From assembly GCA_002049455.2 (NCBI GenBank), contig KV918869.1, positions 62,001-126,000 of the forward strand: a stretch of 64,000 nucleotides of DNA, written 5' to 3'. Positions 31,203 to 41,916 of the stretch are shown piece after piece. The notes under the pieces are model-generated. The model made no database searches. It saw nothing but the letters and a program-made list of their open reading frames with translations, and was not told the origin of the DNA. Position 1 is the stretch's first letter; each line of letters starts with the position of its first letter. Source of the stretch: Porphyra umbilicalis (lineage: Eukaryota > Rhodophyta > Bangiophyceae > Bangiales > Bangiaceae). The translations under genes were made by a program, and so were the position numbers.

Positions 31203-31940
31203 TCAAGATCGACTGTTCGGGGTTGACTGGCGCAGAGAGCGCCGACCGGGGGAGGTGCCCCTACTAGGACAGGGGTCTCGCGGGCGCTGGCGGGTCCGCC
31301 AACCCGTCGCCGCAGGCGGGGACCGAGGTCTGCCTTGACAACGACGTATGGCAAGCACAACGCGCCCCAGAAAAAGGACGTCGCGCACAGGTTGTGGAGA
31401 GATTTCTGACACACGCTGTCTGAAAGGGATTAGGCCAATCGCAGGCGTCTCGATAGATCGTGACCGCGGCCCAAAGCGCGACCGACCTCTGATCCACGGA
31501 TCGAGGTAGATCTCGTGACCCAAAGCATATTCGGCCTCGCGCCGGTCGAGCACCGCGTCTCGGTGCGCCTTCTGTCGTGTCGGTAGGCGGTCACTGCGCG
31601 GGGGGTCGTCCGGGGACGCCCCGGCTCGGGCGGTAGCCACTGGCTCATCGCTTCCTCCGTTTTCGTCGCCTGTCGCTGTTGATACGGACGGTGCTGGGAA
31701 CGCAGTGGGGCACGTTGGAGTCCCCTTTGACGGGTCCGTCTTTTTCAGTGACGGCAGCATACAATGTCCCTCCTCACGGAAGGCATCCGAAGTGATGGCC
31801 CCAACGGCCCCAGCTACACGCTTCATTGAGGTACGGGGCCACGGTGGGCTCTCATGCGAGCGATCACAGGCGACGCTGCAGGCGGAATGTACAAGAGGTG
31901 GAGAGGGCAGCAATGGGGAGGACGTCGTGGCCCGTTCCAC
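31203..31940 (-). CDS. hypothetical ORF divergent from the right six-cysteine gene
   Basis: An open frame of up to 245 residues; the region conserved in the left arm starts near EGHCMLPSLKKTDPSKGTPT, so the true start may be internal. Later blocks are REAEYALGHEIYLDPWIRG and RDVLFLGRVVLAIRR. No signal peptide, membrane segment or known domain is seen. In the left arm the same sequence is frame-broken. The arms share this region closely even outside the frame, so conservation does not prove coding. Confidence 0.35.
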   Translation of the reverse strand: MERATTSSPLLPSPPLVHSACSVACDRSHESPPWPRTSMKRVAGAVGAITSDAFREEGHCMLPSLKKTDPSKGTPTCPTAFPAPSVSTATGDENGGSDEPVATARAGASPDDPPRSDRLPTRQKAHRDAVLDRREAEYALGHEIYLDPWIRGRSRFGPRSRSIETPAIGLIPFRQRVSEISPQPVRDVLFLGRVVLAIRRCQGRPRSPPAATGWRTRQRPRDPCPSRGTSPGRRSLRQSTPNSRS

Positions 31941-32061
31941 AGGCCGAACGACGTAGCCTCACCCTCCTAACCCCCACTAGCGGCATTAATGCACCTGCTT
32001 CGTACGGCTGGCATTGTGCGCCTGCCATCGCACCCCAACTGTCCATCGTTCTCCCTCCAAC

Positions 32062-32517
32062 ATGACGCTTCTCAAGGCCTCCACTCTCTTCGTCGTCACG
32101 GCCTCCTTTGTGGCCGCAGCTATGCTGTCCGCCGCCCACCCCGCCTCAGCCATCCGGGCCCTCTCCGTCACAGCGTCGGCTGCACAGTCGATGGCTGGCC
32201 CTGGGTCCGACGCAACGGCCACCCCAGGTGTCGCACTGGCGTCAATGGTGCGCAATGATGAGCCCGTCTACACCACCGCAGATTTGGCGGAAGCCGTGAG
32301 CGTGTGCACCAAGTGGGCTCCGCTGTGCGAGAAGCCGGCGCCGAGCATCAGTGCTGTGCGCGACATACGGGACTGCCTGATGTGCAAGAACAACTGCGAT
32401 TACGCGTGGAGCTTGGTGGCTGTGCTAGATCGTCCCGTGCATGAGCTGAGACATTGGAGACTTGTGAGGACGTCGTGTTACTTGACGTTGAAGAAGCTCC
32501 TGAAAGAGCAAACCTAG
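32062..32517 (+). CDS. six-cysteine secreted protein, right copy
   Basis: An uninterrupted 151-residue frame from ATG to TAG. The signal peptide is MTLLKASTLFVVTASFVAAA. The mature domain has SVC-x6-C, RDC-x2-C-x3-C and a last Cys (TSC), all matching the left copy at 26206-26721, plus GVALASMVRNDEPVYTTAD. The C-terminus is 20 residues shorter than the left copy. The N-terminal signal and the cysteines are the best conserved parts while spacer residues differ, typical of secreted proteins under selection. No known family is recognised. Confidence 0.75.
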   Translation: MTLLKASTLFVVTASFVAAAMLSAAHPASAIRALSVTASAAQSMAGPGSDATATPGVALASMVRNDEPVYTTADLAEAVSVCTKWAPLCEKPAPSISAVRDIRDCLMCKNNCDYAWSLVAVLDRPVHELRHWRLVRTSCYLTLKKLLKEQT

Positions 32518-32851
32518 CAATGATGGACTAATCAAACGTGTCTCTTTTATTCGTGCAACGTGTCTATATTCGCTTATTGGTCCACGATCCACGCTCTCGT
32601 CAATGTAACGGTGCCCTAAGGAAGAAGATTCACCACAATGAATTTAGATAACTACATCTCGGTCCGATAGTCCGGGTGACATATGGTGCTTTGCTGAGAA
32701 ATGGAACATGCACGTTTGCGAGTGCGAACATTTGCCGATGTGGACCGATGTCAGGATGTCCTCCAGATCGTCTCTCACCTGGCTTCAGGGGACCGATAGC
32801 GTCCCAAGTGCAATTGCTCCTGGCATGACCGGCGAAAGCCACAGCCACATA

Positions 32852-32983
32852 CAGCCGTTCTCTCAAAAACCTCGCACGCCAACTGTTGCACAACTCTGAC
32901 AAATCGGCCTCTGCGACCCCGTGAAGGCCGATTTGTCAGAGTGGTGCAACAGTTGGCGTGCGAGGTTTTTGAGAGAATGGCTG
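32852..32983. mobile_element. 132-bp fold-back MITE, copy 2 of 2
   Basis: TA flanks and CAGCCGTTCTCTCAAAAAC ends; same length and hairpin structure as the copy at 31034-31165. The central loop 'tcggcctc.gcgacccc' is kept in both. It is inserted in the left part of the pogo-type element. Confidence 0.9.
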
Positions 32984-33839
32984 TACTGGCACATGGTAAG
33001 ACAGGGGACTGAAGGCTCTTCATGCAGCCAATGACTTCTCATGATTCAATGTCAAAAACACTGCCCAAACCCTGTCAGATTGCCGGTTCAAAGAATGTGA
33101 CCACGTGCCCATTGGCTGCGTCAGGCGGCCTAGTTTCACAGTATTTGAGCCGGGTCTCTACAGTCCACCTGTGCCATCTGGTGCCCCAGAAGGAACGCAG
33201 GTGGGCTGGATCCAGTCACTGCTGTACCCTTTATCGATGATGATTGGCCAATGAACGGACCGAACGGACAGAAAAGAACTGCAAGAACTCCTCAAACGAC
33301 ATGCATGTTCGGAGGCCGATTCAGCCTCTGCGAGCAGAAATGAGGGGCCGGTTAGGGGGGACGCTCCTGACGGCACCGCTGTGGCCGGTGGCTTATGAAG
33401 TCTTTTCCTGATTAGGCTGTCAGCGTGCATGTTCTGGCATCGTTTCACAAAGACCACCGCGGGTGTCAGCAGGTACTTGCCACCGGGTCACTCAGAGTGC
33501 GGTTTTCCAGCTGCTGTCAGCCTTTGTCGGCCCAAGGGCCCGGCGAACCTGGTTGGGATGCTTGACATGTCACACATCACCGGGTGATATAGCAGTGCTG
33601 TGTCAAATGTCGACCACCGCCAGAAATGTCGACCACATTTCAGTAAGAGACTGCCGAAAGGATCGTTGCAAGAAAGCCCGATTGACTTCACCGTTGGCTC
33701 TTTCGTCGTCCCGTTCCCATCGATAATTCTTCCAACGTTTTCCATCGACCCACACGCCATACCTCGCACTCGGCCGATCCCGCACAGTGCTGCACACCCT
33801 GTCGCCTCCCCCCCCCTTTTTTTTTGGCCTGCAACAACG

Positions 33840-35607
33840 ATGTCTTCCTCAGATACGGCCCCACCGACGTCCACGGAGGGTGCGCCAAGCCGCCCCAAGT
33901 GGGGTACTCGACTCACCCCCGAGATGCGTGACAAGTTGTCAGCTGCTCGCAAGGAGCTGGGTACCGATAGCGTGGTAAAACTGATGTCTGCCACTGGTGC
34001 CTCCCGGTCGAACGTCCGTACCTGGGTGCGACACGGCGGGGCTGTCGCCAAGCTCGGGCGCCCCACGTTTTTCTCCCCCGAGGAGGAGGACATTATTGCC
34101 ACCTACATGGTATTGTGGACCAAGGGTGGGGACCTGTTGACGTGTGACCTCGCTTCGGTGCTGCTGCGGCAGTACATAGCTGACGTGGGACGGGTGGAGG
34201 AGGCGGACCGCATGTTTGGGGACGGGGGTTGGCCTGGTCGCACTTTTTTCAATCTTTTTATGGGAAGGCATCCGCAGCTCCACCGCGTGCGCCCCGTTGC
34301 TTTGGAGGGTGTGCGGGCCGAGGCGGCCACGCCAGAGGCGGTTGCCAAGTTCTTTGCTGCTTTTCGTTTGTTGTGTCGTGAGTTTGGCATCACCCGGGCA
34401 TCGCAGGTATGGAACACGGATGAGTCCATGATGAAGGCAGAGGAGCTGCTGGAGGGGGCGGGCTCGGCGGTGGTGACAGATGACCCATCTGCCCGCGCCG
34501 AAAATGTCATCCCCAGCGTGCAGAACGGCGCCGAGGCCGCCAGCCTCGTGGCCACCGTGTGTGCCGACGGGTCCCGGCTGCCACGTTTTGTGGTGGTCGC
34601 CGGCAGCGGTGGCCGGTTGCCCTTCGCCGGGATTGTGCAAGACGACAGGTACAAGAGCCGAAAGCCGCTGGCGGGGTACCTTGATGAAGGGGGGGTACCT
34701 TGATGAAGGGGCAAAGGTGCATCGACGCGAGAAGCCGGGCTTTGACGGGCCCCTATGAGAGGTGTTTGCCAGCTTCGCCGCGCGGCACATGGCCAAGCTG
34801 TGTCCGGGGGAGTGGAAGGTCCTTCTGATGAACGGGTGCAAGGTTTACGCGTCGCCTGTCGGTTTGCGCGTGCTGAAGGCCTCCAAGGTGGTGGTTTTGA
34901 TGTTCCCCTCCCACCTGTCACACACCCTACAAGCCCTTGACAAAGATCCTTTTCTAAAGACCAAGAGCGACGCGCGGTCCGGCATGCGCGCCCTACTCCC
35001 CACTATCACCCGCCACGCCAAGTTCAACCTAGTACACCTCATGGGCGTCATCCGTCGGGCTGCTTTCACCGGCCTGTCATCCGTCAACGTTATCAATGGC
35101 TTCCAAAAGACGGGGACGTGGCCGATTGACCCGTCGGTTGTCAACGCTGACCGACTCGTGAAGGGTAAGGGGGCTGCCAACGCCTCGCGGAACGTTGACC
35201 TGGAGCAGCTGGCGCTGCGCCTCGGGCCTGAGGCGCGGCGCGATATGCGGGAGCCAGTCATCTCGTTTGGGTCGATATCGACACGCGGGCGCGCCATAGA
35301 GGCGACATATGACGCCATGCTCGAGGCCATGGACGAGCTGGCTGCTGTCGTAGCGGAGAAACAGGCAGCCAAGGACAAGTACCAGGCGGCCAAAAGCGCC
35401 AGGGCGGCCGAATCCATTGCCCAAGCGGCACGTGAAGAGGTGGCGGCCGAGCAGCGCCGCTGCAACCCTGCGGTCGTGGCACGCAAGGAGAGCCTGCGCC
35501 GCCGCGCCGCGCGGGCTCGTGCCGCCGCGGGGCCTGTCGCGTCATACGTCTGCGCTCCCGGTGCGGTCGTGGAGGTGGAGCCCCGTCGCAAGCGTCAGCG
35601 ACAGTAG
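33840..35607 (+). pseudogene. pogo/Tigger-family DDE transposase, broken
   Basis: The N-terminal part has a helix-turn-helix region (ATGASRSNVRTWVRHGG) followed by KLGRPTFFSPEEEDIIATYM and FMGRHPQLHRVRP, typical of the CENP-B-type DNA-binding region. The catalytic core starts with QVWNTDES (first Asp). The frame breaks at 34677-34711, where 19 bases are tandemly duplicated, and then a TGA occurs at about 34755. The rest is one frame: WKVLLMNGCKVYASP, where the second catalytic Asp would be but reads Asn, then FPSHLSHTLQALD with the third Asp 36 positions after that Asn, then INGFQKTGTWPIDPS. The C-terminal tail is Ala/Arg-rich. Start context is caacaacgATG after a pyrimidine-rich leader. Inactive by frameshift, stop and Asp-to-Asn change. 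Confidence 0.85.
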
Positions 35608-36117
35608 GTCGTTGCCTCGGGGGCGGGTTGACGGGAGATGGACATTGGGGGGGCGGGGAGGTCGAGGTGGTCAGCCTGGTGAAGCGTGACCGTGGGCGTC
35701 GGGGGGGGGTGGGTGGGTGGTTGTCGCAGATAGAGAAAAGCACCTCGGGATGAGAAATTATTCACGGGGAGACAGATCACAGCCAAATGGGCAGGGCTTT
35801 CCTTGCATCCAACAGGATATTCCGAATGGTCGACATTGGAAACATGAGAAATAAATGCTATATTCTTTACGTCCACGCTGACGGCAAACTTCGTACAGCC
35901 TGCGAGCCAAACTTTGTAGAGAAACATAGCTCTCCATGCGCTTTTTTTTGGTATGCAGGGCGACTCTCGGCGATGCCTTGATGCTGGGATGGTCGTCTAC
36001 ATTTAGAACAGACTAGCTAATGGGTCTCCCTGCAGCACGGGTCAATGCTCGCAGTGGTCGGGTGTGCATGTTTGTTTGCGCAAACGTGCATGCTCCATTT
36101 CTCAGCAAAGTACCATA

Positions 36118-38261
36118 ATAGAGGGCGCATGTTCTACTCGAAGGAAAAATACGGCACGCCCACCCTATTCTGAACAAGTTCTATCCCGGACGTCCGCTCA
36201 TTGGCTGGACGTCAAAATGACATGGGTCGAACACGTGTCCCACGACGACCGAACACGTTGATCAACGACCGCGAACCGATCGCGGGCCACTCCGACGAGG
36301 CTCGATATACAGATCGCCGATTCCATCCTGTCTGAGGGGGGGCCGGTGCACACTGCACATCGCGAAAACATCTATCGACCTTATAAACGCTCCGCCAACT
36401 GGCAGATGATTGTGGAAGGAAAATGTTGTGTTCACAAGAGGCATTGGGAGAACTCTGGTGAGCGAAGCGCTGGGTACCAAATAGAACCTGGTGTCAGGAT
36501 CTGTTTTTTTGCTGCGGGTTCACGGCAAGAAAAGAAGTCTTGATCCACCATGTCCCGTTCACTCCCTCGCGACAGGACGAGTAGGAAGTCGCTACAAGAT
36601 CTTTTAGACCATATTTTGTCTCTCCTGGAGCCACCTGGAGGAGCCTCTGATGCGACGACAGGGGGGGCAGGGGCAGAGGGGGTGGTTGAGGGGGAGGCGC
36701 TGGGGGGGCGCGGGGGGGGGCGGACGCTGACGCGCCACAGTACGGCGCGCTGTCCGCCATGGGCGCCGCCGCCGCCGCGGCCGGTTGCGCGTCGCCGCCC
36801 GAGCACGTCGTCTTCCCCCCCCCCCCCCCCCCCGCGGCGACAATCACCTCGGCCTCTCTCGCCGGCAGGCCATGGCCACCGGGGTCGGCTCTGCACACAC
36901 CCAGTTAAAACCATTTTTTCCTGGGCTTCTGGCTCCGAGGCCGTGAGGTGGAGTGAGGCGGTGGGCTTCCAGGACAGAAAAAAGCATGACAACGTAGAAG
37001 AAGAAAAGGCGCATCTGTTGGGCTCGGGGGTCCCTTCGTCTTTTTCCTGGAAGGTCTCCGTCCATGCCTCTCTGTACGACAAAGAATTAGAAGAATAACC
37101 CTTTCCTGGCACTCTCGACCAATCGAAAGCCTGCCTCACGATCCATAAAACCGCCCTGAACTGGGGGTTTGCAGGGCCGCCCCCTTTGCATGCAAATAGC
37201 GCCGCTCGAGCGGCGCCTCAAGCAAAGCGTCGGCGTGCTCCCAGAGCCGGGTGAAATTATGCGCTGTCTCGAGACAATCTGAAAGGCACCCCTCAGCCGG
37301 GGCTTCCTGCCCGAGTGGAACCTCATGCCCCCAAGGCAAGGTGAGCGGAAGGTCGGCACAGCACGTTGCTGACAGCCACCGCCTCCGGGTGCGCCCCCGC
37401 AGCGTACCCACTCGGCCACGGCTGGGCGCTCTCTGCCTTTTAAAAGTCCGCGACTCACCCTTCTTTCCCCTGCAACGGGCCGGCGGGGGGGAGGGAGCAG
37501 GGGGAGGGGGGCGGGAGGAGGCGAGCCAGGGGAAGGGGAAGCGGGCGTGGGGGGAGCGCGGGGATGAGGCCGTGGCGGTGGCAGTGTGTATCTGTGAGTG
37601 ATATGTCTGTAGGTGTGGACGTCAGTCGAACTGCCAGTATGTATGATGTTGTCTGTGTGCAGCGCGTCTGACGCGCGCTTCTGTCTCCTCTGCGCGGCGT
37701 TCCCTTCTCTTCTGCTTATTTGAGCATGATTTGTTTGTGACGTGTGCAATGGTCGCGGCGACGGTGGCGGCGGCCGGGATGTGTGTGACGGTTGTGGCGG
37801 CGGTGGCCGCCGTGGTGGCCGGGCTGCGCGTTGAGGCACGAGGAGGGGGGGCTGGCAGCGGGGACGGGCGGGCCGCGTGGGCGGGGTGCACGGAGCCTTG
37901 AGCGGGAGAAGTAGACGGAACGCTGGTATGCGTCGTTCTCTTTCCATGAAGCCACCGACGTGCAGGCCATCATTGCAGCGACTGCCAGAACATTGCTGAA
38001 GGGGAGAGGTTGCAGAGCGATCCTTATTGGATCGCTCGCAAGATGTCTCAGGAAGTGTCTACCTATCCTTATCAACCTGATTTAAAAATATCACAAAGCA
38101 GATCGCTGCACGAAGATCGAGAAGTTGAGTGCACGTTATCTGTTACCAGCACCAAATAGAATGTCATGACCAGAAGTGCAGAGAAACCCGGAAGCGATCC
38201 GTTAAAGCTCGTTTTTCTCAATTTCGCGATGTGCAGTGCAACTGCATCCACGACCTCTCTG
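36118..38261. other. 2.1 kb with one doubtful ORF
   Basis: The plus frame 36550-37098 (MSRSLPRDRTSRKSLQDLLD...) and the opposite minus frame are both open; neither has a domain, and the middle is Pro/Arg-rich over C runs. The rest has only short frames. A G-rich purine stretch lies at 37480-37560. Confidence 0.4.
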
Positions 38262-38431
38262 AGGGTCATTCTACACCAGCCCGAACGCCCCGAACGTCCG
38301 AACGCTGAACGGCCATATTGAAATTCCATTGGCCAAGCATCCCAGCCGATGCCACGTCGCCCAATGAGATTTCGATATGGCCGTTCAGCGTTCTGACGTT
38401 CGGGGCGTTTGTGCTGGTGTAGAATGACCCT
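38262..38431. mobile_element. 170-bp fold-back element
   Basis: The inverted arms start AGGGTCATTCTACACCAGC and continue through GAACGCCCCGAACGT to GAACGGCCATAT, about 70 bases each with small indels. It is non-coding. The target duplication is unclear; the flanks (ctctctg / gagag) are themselves nearly inverted. Confidence 0.75.
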
Positions 38432-38931
38432 GAGAGCCCTACAAAACCGACTCGGTAGCGTAAACCGCTGTAGCAGAGACGCTGTGCTTCTCAAGACCAG
38501 AGGGGGCGACCCCCAGCTTGTCTCGTGCAAAGTTGCAGGTAGATCGCATGATGTACGCGAGAGCTGTAGACGGGCCAACATGGAAGATAAAACCGCCTCC
38601 ACGGCAATTTCCAGCCATGAAATTCCCAGCCTTGTGCCAGCCCTCAACACCCACGCAACACGTTTGGGTGCACACAATCCCGTCTATGATTCTTGCATGT
38701 GTGATTGGCTGACAGGTCGTCATGGCCGTGCACGGTGGCAGCCTGTGGAGCTGCCATGTATCACTAAATCGACGTTTACGACGACGATCTCCCACTTTTT
38801 GCCATACTTGTGCTTCGTGTCTGCTTTTGAGTCAGTCGATCGCTGCCTTCCGTCGGCCTGTCGACGGCAATCTGCAGCGGATCTCGCGGATCACGCCTCG
38901 CTGGAGGCTCCGAGATTCTTCGGACGGTTTA

Positions 38932-39062
38932 CAGTTTGCTCTCGTTATAAGAGATTCGTTTACAAAAGAATATGGGTCGCGAGTCTTCCTTTCCAGCCCG
39001 TGTGGGCCACGTTTTCTTCATATTGAGCCGAATCAGCTGTCTCTTGTAACGAGAACGCACTG
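38932..39062. mobile_element. 131-bp TA-flanked MITE, copy 2 of 3
   Basis: TA flanks at 38930-38931 and 39063-39064. The left end has diverged (CAGTTTGCTCTCG) while the right end keeps CGAGAACGCACTG. Same length as copies at 15035 and 43477. Between 38432 and here no gene is seen. Confidence 0.88.
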
Positions 39063-39354
39063 TACTCTAAGGGATGGGCCACGAACCGCCCACGAGGACT
39101 ATCGATGAAAAAGTAGCCCGGTCAGGAGTAACTCTATTGCGCATATCGCCCATTTTAGGAGCCTACAATCGGCGGCCTGTGAGGGGGCGCCACGTCGCAA
39201 GCCCAATTGATATTTTAAGGATAGTCCTCTGACATTGCCAGGTTTGCTCAAAGGGACCCAAAGAGAGCGTGCGCGACGGAACGCCGACAACGTGAGGGGG
39301 TGTAGCAAAACCAGGGGATAGGACTGTGGGAAAGCGAGTTATTGTTGTCATATT

Positions 39355-39522
39355 GCTGTCTTCCCAATTTTGGCCGATGCTATCGATGTCAAGAGGGGTG
39401 ATCAACTGCGTGAAACAGTTTCTAAGCCATCCACTCAGCCGGATAAAGTGGGTCGACCAATGGGCAGTTGACCGAGACCCTGTCTTGACTTCGACCTCAT
39501 CGACTAAAATTGGGAAGACAGC
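39355..39522. mobile_element. 168-bp TIR element
   Basis: The inverted ends read GCTGTCTTCCCAATTTT on the left and match the inverted right end with few changes over about 25 bases. Non-coding and single copy in the window. The flanks CATATT and CATGAT might be a diverged target duplication. Confidence 0.55.
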
Positions 39523-40684
39523 CATGATAGAATTCATTCGTTTGGTTGTTGTAAACCGAGCGCAGAGCACAAAGAACAGCCCTGCAACGACGCTACGCTA
39601 TCACAAGGAATGACAGCCATGACAAACAAAGATACTCGCACCCGCGCCGTAGCCCTACCTACCAAACTGCAACGACATTCTTCTCTCTTGTCCACTCCAT
39701 CCTGGCCCACTCCAATACATGGCCATGAAAAACGCCCACAATCAAAAGACGCTTCTCCAAGTCGCCCAAGCAATACCCCTCCCACCGAACCCCGCCACCG
39801 CCACCGATACCCGCCGCACGGACAGAGCCGTGCGCGGCCGCAGCGTTGGTCAGGCTGTCTCGCGCCGCAGCCCATCTCCTTTTGTCACGCCCTCATAACT
39901 GAGCGGCGCGTCGTGGCGCCGCCGAGAAGTGGTTAGCGCCTGGCTACCCAACTACTCACGGTTACTACACATGGATACCACGGCGGCGGTTTCGGCGGCG
40001 GCAGTGGCGGCAGCGTGGACAGGCCGGCATCTGCCCGCTGGTCTCTGGTGCGGCGGCCACGGTGGAACGCCGTCGTCGTGGCTACGGCACGCCAGCCGCC
40101 CCACCGAGCTTGCCGCAGCCGGGACCGGCGTCGCAGCCGACCGCCGCCAAGACTGGCATGGCACACAGAGAGGGCTACAACCGTGATGACAGCCGCCGAT
40201 ATGGCTTCCCCGCTGCCCTGCGAGAAATAATCGCGTGGATAGTGAGGCCCCATCACTCAATGCTCAGGCCACAGCGACTCATCGATGAGTTTTCCTGACT
40301 CAAAAGAGACCTTCGGCATGTCAAATGTGGGTCGATGGCGTGGGTCGGGGACACGTTTCACGCCACGTTAAGCCTTGGACCCTCATTTCCATCCCATATA
40401 TCGCCCTTCGACCCACGTCAAAAACCGGTACCGACCGAGGTGACCGCAGCCACGTAGCATGAGTAGCTTACATGGCTGTTTCCGCCAATCGCTGGCATCC
40501 GTTGGCCTTCGATGCACGGTCTTACGGGTTGCGAAGGACAGTCGCCCGATCGCTCTTCTCGCACACGTCCGGCGCCCTTCCCCCGCCGCGTCTCCTCGGC
40601 GCCATTAATACCCGTTCCCCCACCACCCACCCACCCACCCACCGACGATCCTTTCTGTACCATTTTTACCTCGCTGCTTCGATT
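39523..40684. other. region upstream of the PIF/Harbinger pair
   Basis: Short frames only, none recognisable. The element end of the PIF/Harbinger transposon should lie here; 'gtgggtcgatggcgtgggtcg' near 40327 and 'cgacccacgtcaaaaacc' near 40408 are locally inverted, but no matching end was found beyond 43050. Confidence 0.4.
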
Positions 40685-41687
40685 ATGGCCGCCAAATCCT
40701 CATCATGTATTGGCACCGATCGTCTCGCTTACCCCAACTCCCACTCCAATTCGACAACGCCCCCGACCGTCACCGTGTCCGCACCACCCGCCGACAAGCT
40801 CAGCTCGACTGCCGGCACATCTGCTGCGTGCCCGGCGTCGCCCAATGCACCGGCAGGGGCGTGTGCAAACCCTCCTGAAGAGGCAGACCCGTCGCCGTCG
40901 CCCTCCAAGGGTCCTCGGCGCCGCTGGAGCCTCCAGGACGGTTACATAGTGCTCAAGAAGATCTTTAACGCCCAGGCACACCTGTCGCCGTGGGAGAAGA
41001 TGACGGCGCGCTACCAGCAGGCCGCGGAAAAGTTCAACTTTGACCCGACGACGCGCTGGGAAACCGACCACAAGCATGTCAAGGACCGCTTTTTTCGATT
41101 GAAGGATAATTTTGAGAAGCTGGACAAGACCCGCCGGGACAAGTCGGGGGTCGAGGAGGAGCTCACGCCGACGGAGACTGGTGACGATGGTAGAGGAGTG
41201 CCACGCGCACAAGCAATGGACGGACGCCGAGCGCAAGGAGAAGACGGCCACTGAGGAGGAGCTGAACCACAAAGGGAAGGTGGTGAGGGACTTGGCCATG
41301 TCCTGTCGCAATGAGGGGGCCTCATCCGGCATGAGTGCGCTCGAGGCGGAGAACAACAAGGGCGGATCGAAGAAGACCCGGGCTCGCTCTCGTGCCCGCA
41401 TCCAGGCGGACAACGGCGACGACGAGGAGATCGTCGCTTTGCTGGAGCACGCTGAGGCGCGGAAGGAGGAGCTCGCCAGTCGCGAGCTGTCCCTGCGGGA
41501 GCAGCAGCTTGCCCATGACCGTGCTCTGCTTGAGGAAGCTCGTCAGTGGCGTGCAGAGGATCGGGCTGAGCGCCTGCGGCGGGAGGCACAAGACACTGAC
41601 GCTGCAGAGACCGCACGTGTTGAGCTGGCGGCCCTGACGCGCGCTCTCGAGGCGTTAACCAACAGTAAGACAAGCTCTGGTAACTGA
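40685..41687 (+). pseudogene. Myb/SANT-like DNA-binding protein of a PIF/Harbinger element, one frameshift
   Basis: PIF/Harbinger transposons encode a transposase and a Myb/SANT-like partner needed for DNA binding and import. Here the ATG at 40685 opens a frame with a Ser/Thr/Pro-rich N-terminus and then RRWSLQDGYIVLKKIFNAQ, WEKMTARYQQAAEKFNF and VKDRFFRLKDNFEKLDKTRR, the tryptophan-helix pattern of a SANT-like domain (residues about 80-145). Near 41190 the coding sense moves by one base to the frame ending at 41687 (TGA), which continues MVEECHAHKQWTDAERKEK and a long coiled coil (EEIVALLEHAEARKEELASR). A single indel separates the two. The transposase lies convergently 230 bases downstream. 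Confidence 0.75.
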
Positions 41688-41916
41688 TGCTCTCTGATAC
41701 TTTTAGCCGGTCAACTGCTTGGATTTCCTTTGCTTCTCCGTGAGGAATAAACAGTGCGTCATTCTACTTTGCATCGAAGAGAAAAACAATAAGTTGGGCA
41801 CCTGTTCTCCCGACAACTTTTGACTCGTCGCCCGGATCCTGTAACTTTGTCTGTTGATCATTTCTCTCACGCGCGCTTGTGGGAGATAAAAAAATGAGGC
41901 GGTACCCATGTCGGTT

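Larger units (their letters stand above)
31173..32517. repeat. inverted duplication, right arm
   Basis: Reverse-complement partner of 26206-27607. It contains the complete divergent ORF (31203-31940) and the right copy of the six-cysteine gene. Confidence 0.85.
32684..36115. mobile_element. pogo-type transposon with 37-bp terminal inverted repeats
   Basis: The left end (32684-32720) and the inverted right end (36079-36115) share 37 bases with two mismatches, starting TGGTGCTTTGCTGAGAAATG, and TA lies outside both. Between them are the broken pogo transposase (33840-35607) and a nested fold-back MITE (32852-32983). The 850 bases before the transposase and 450 after it hold no other gene. The ends do not begin with CAG as in classic pogo, so linking ends and transposase is inference from position and TA target. 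Confidence 0.6.
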
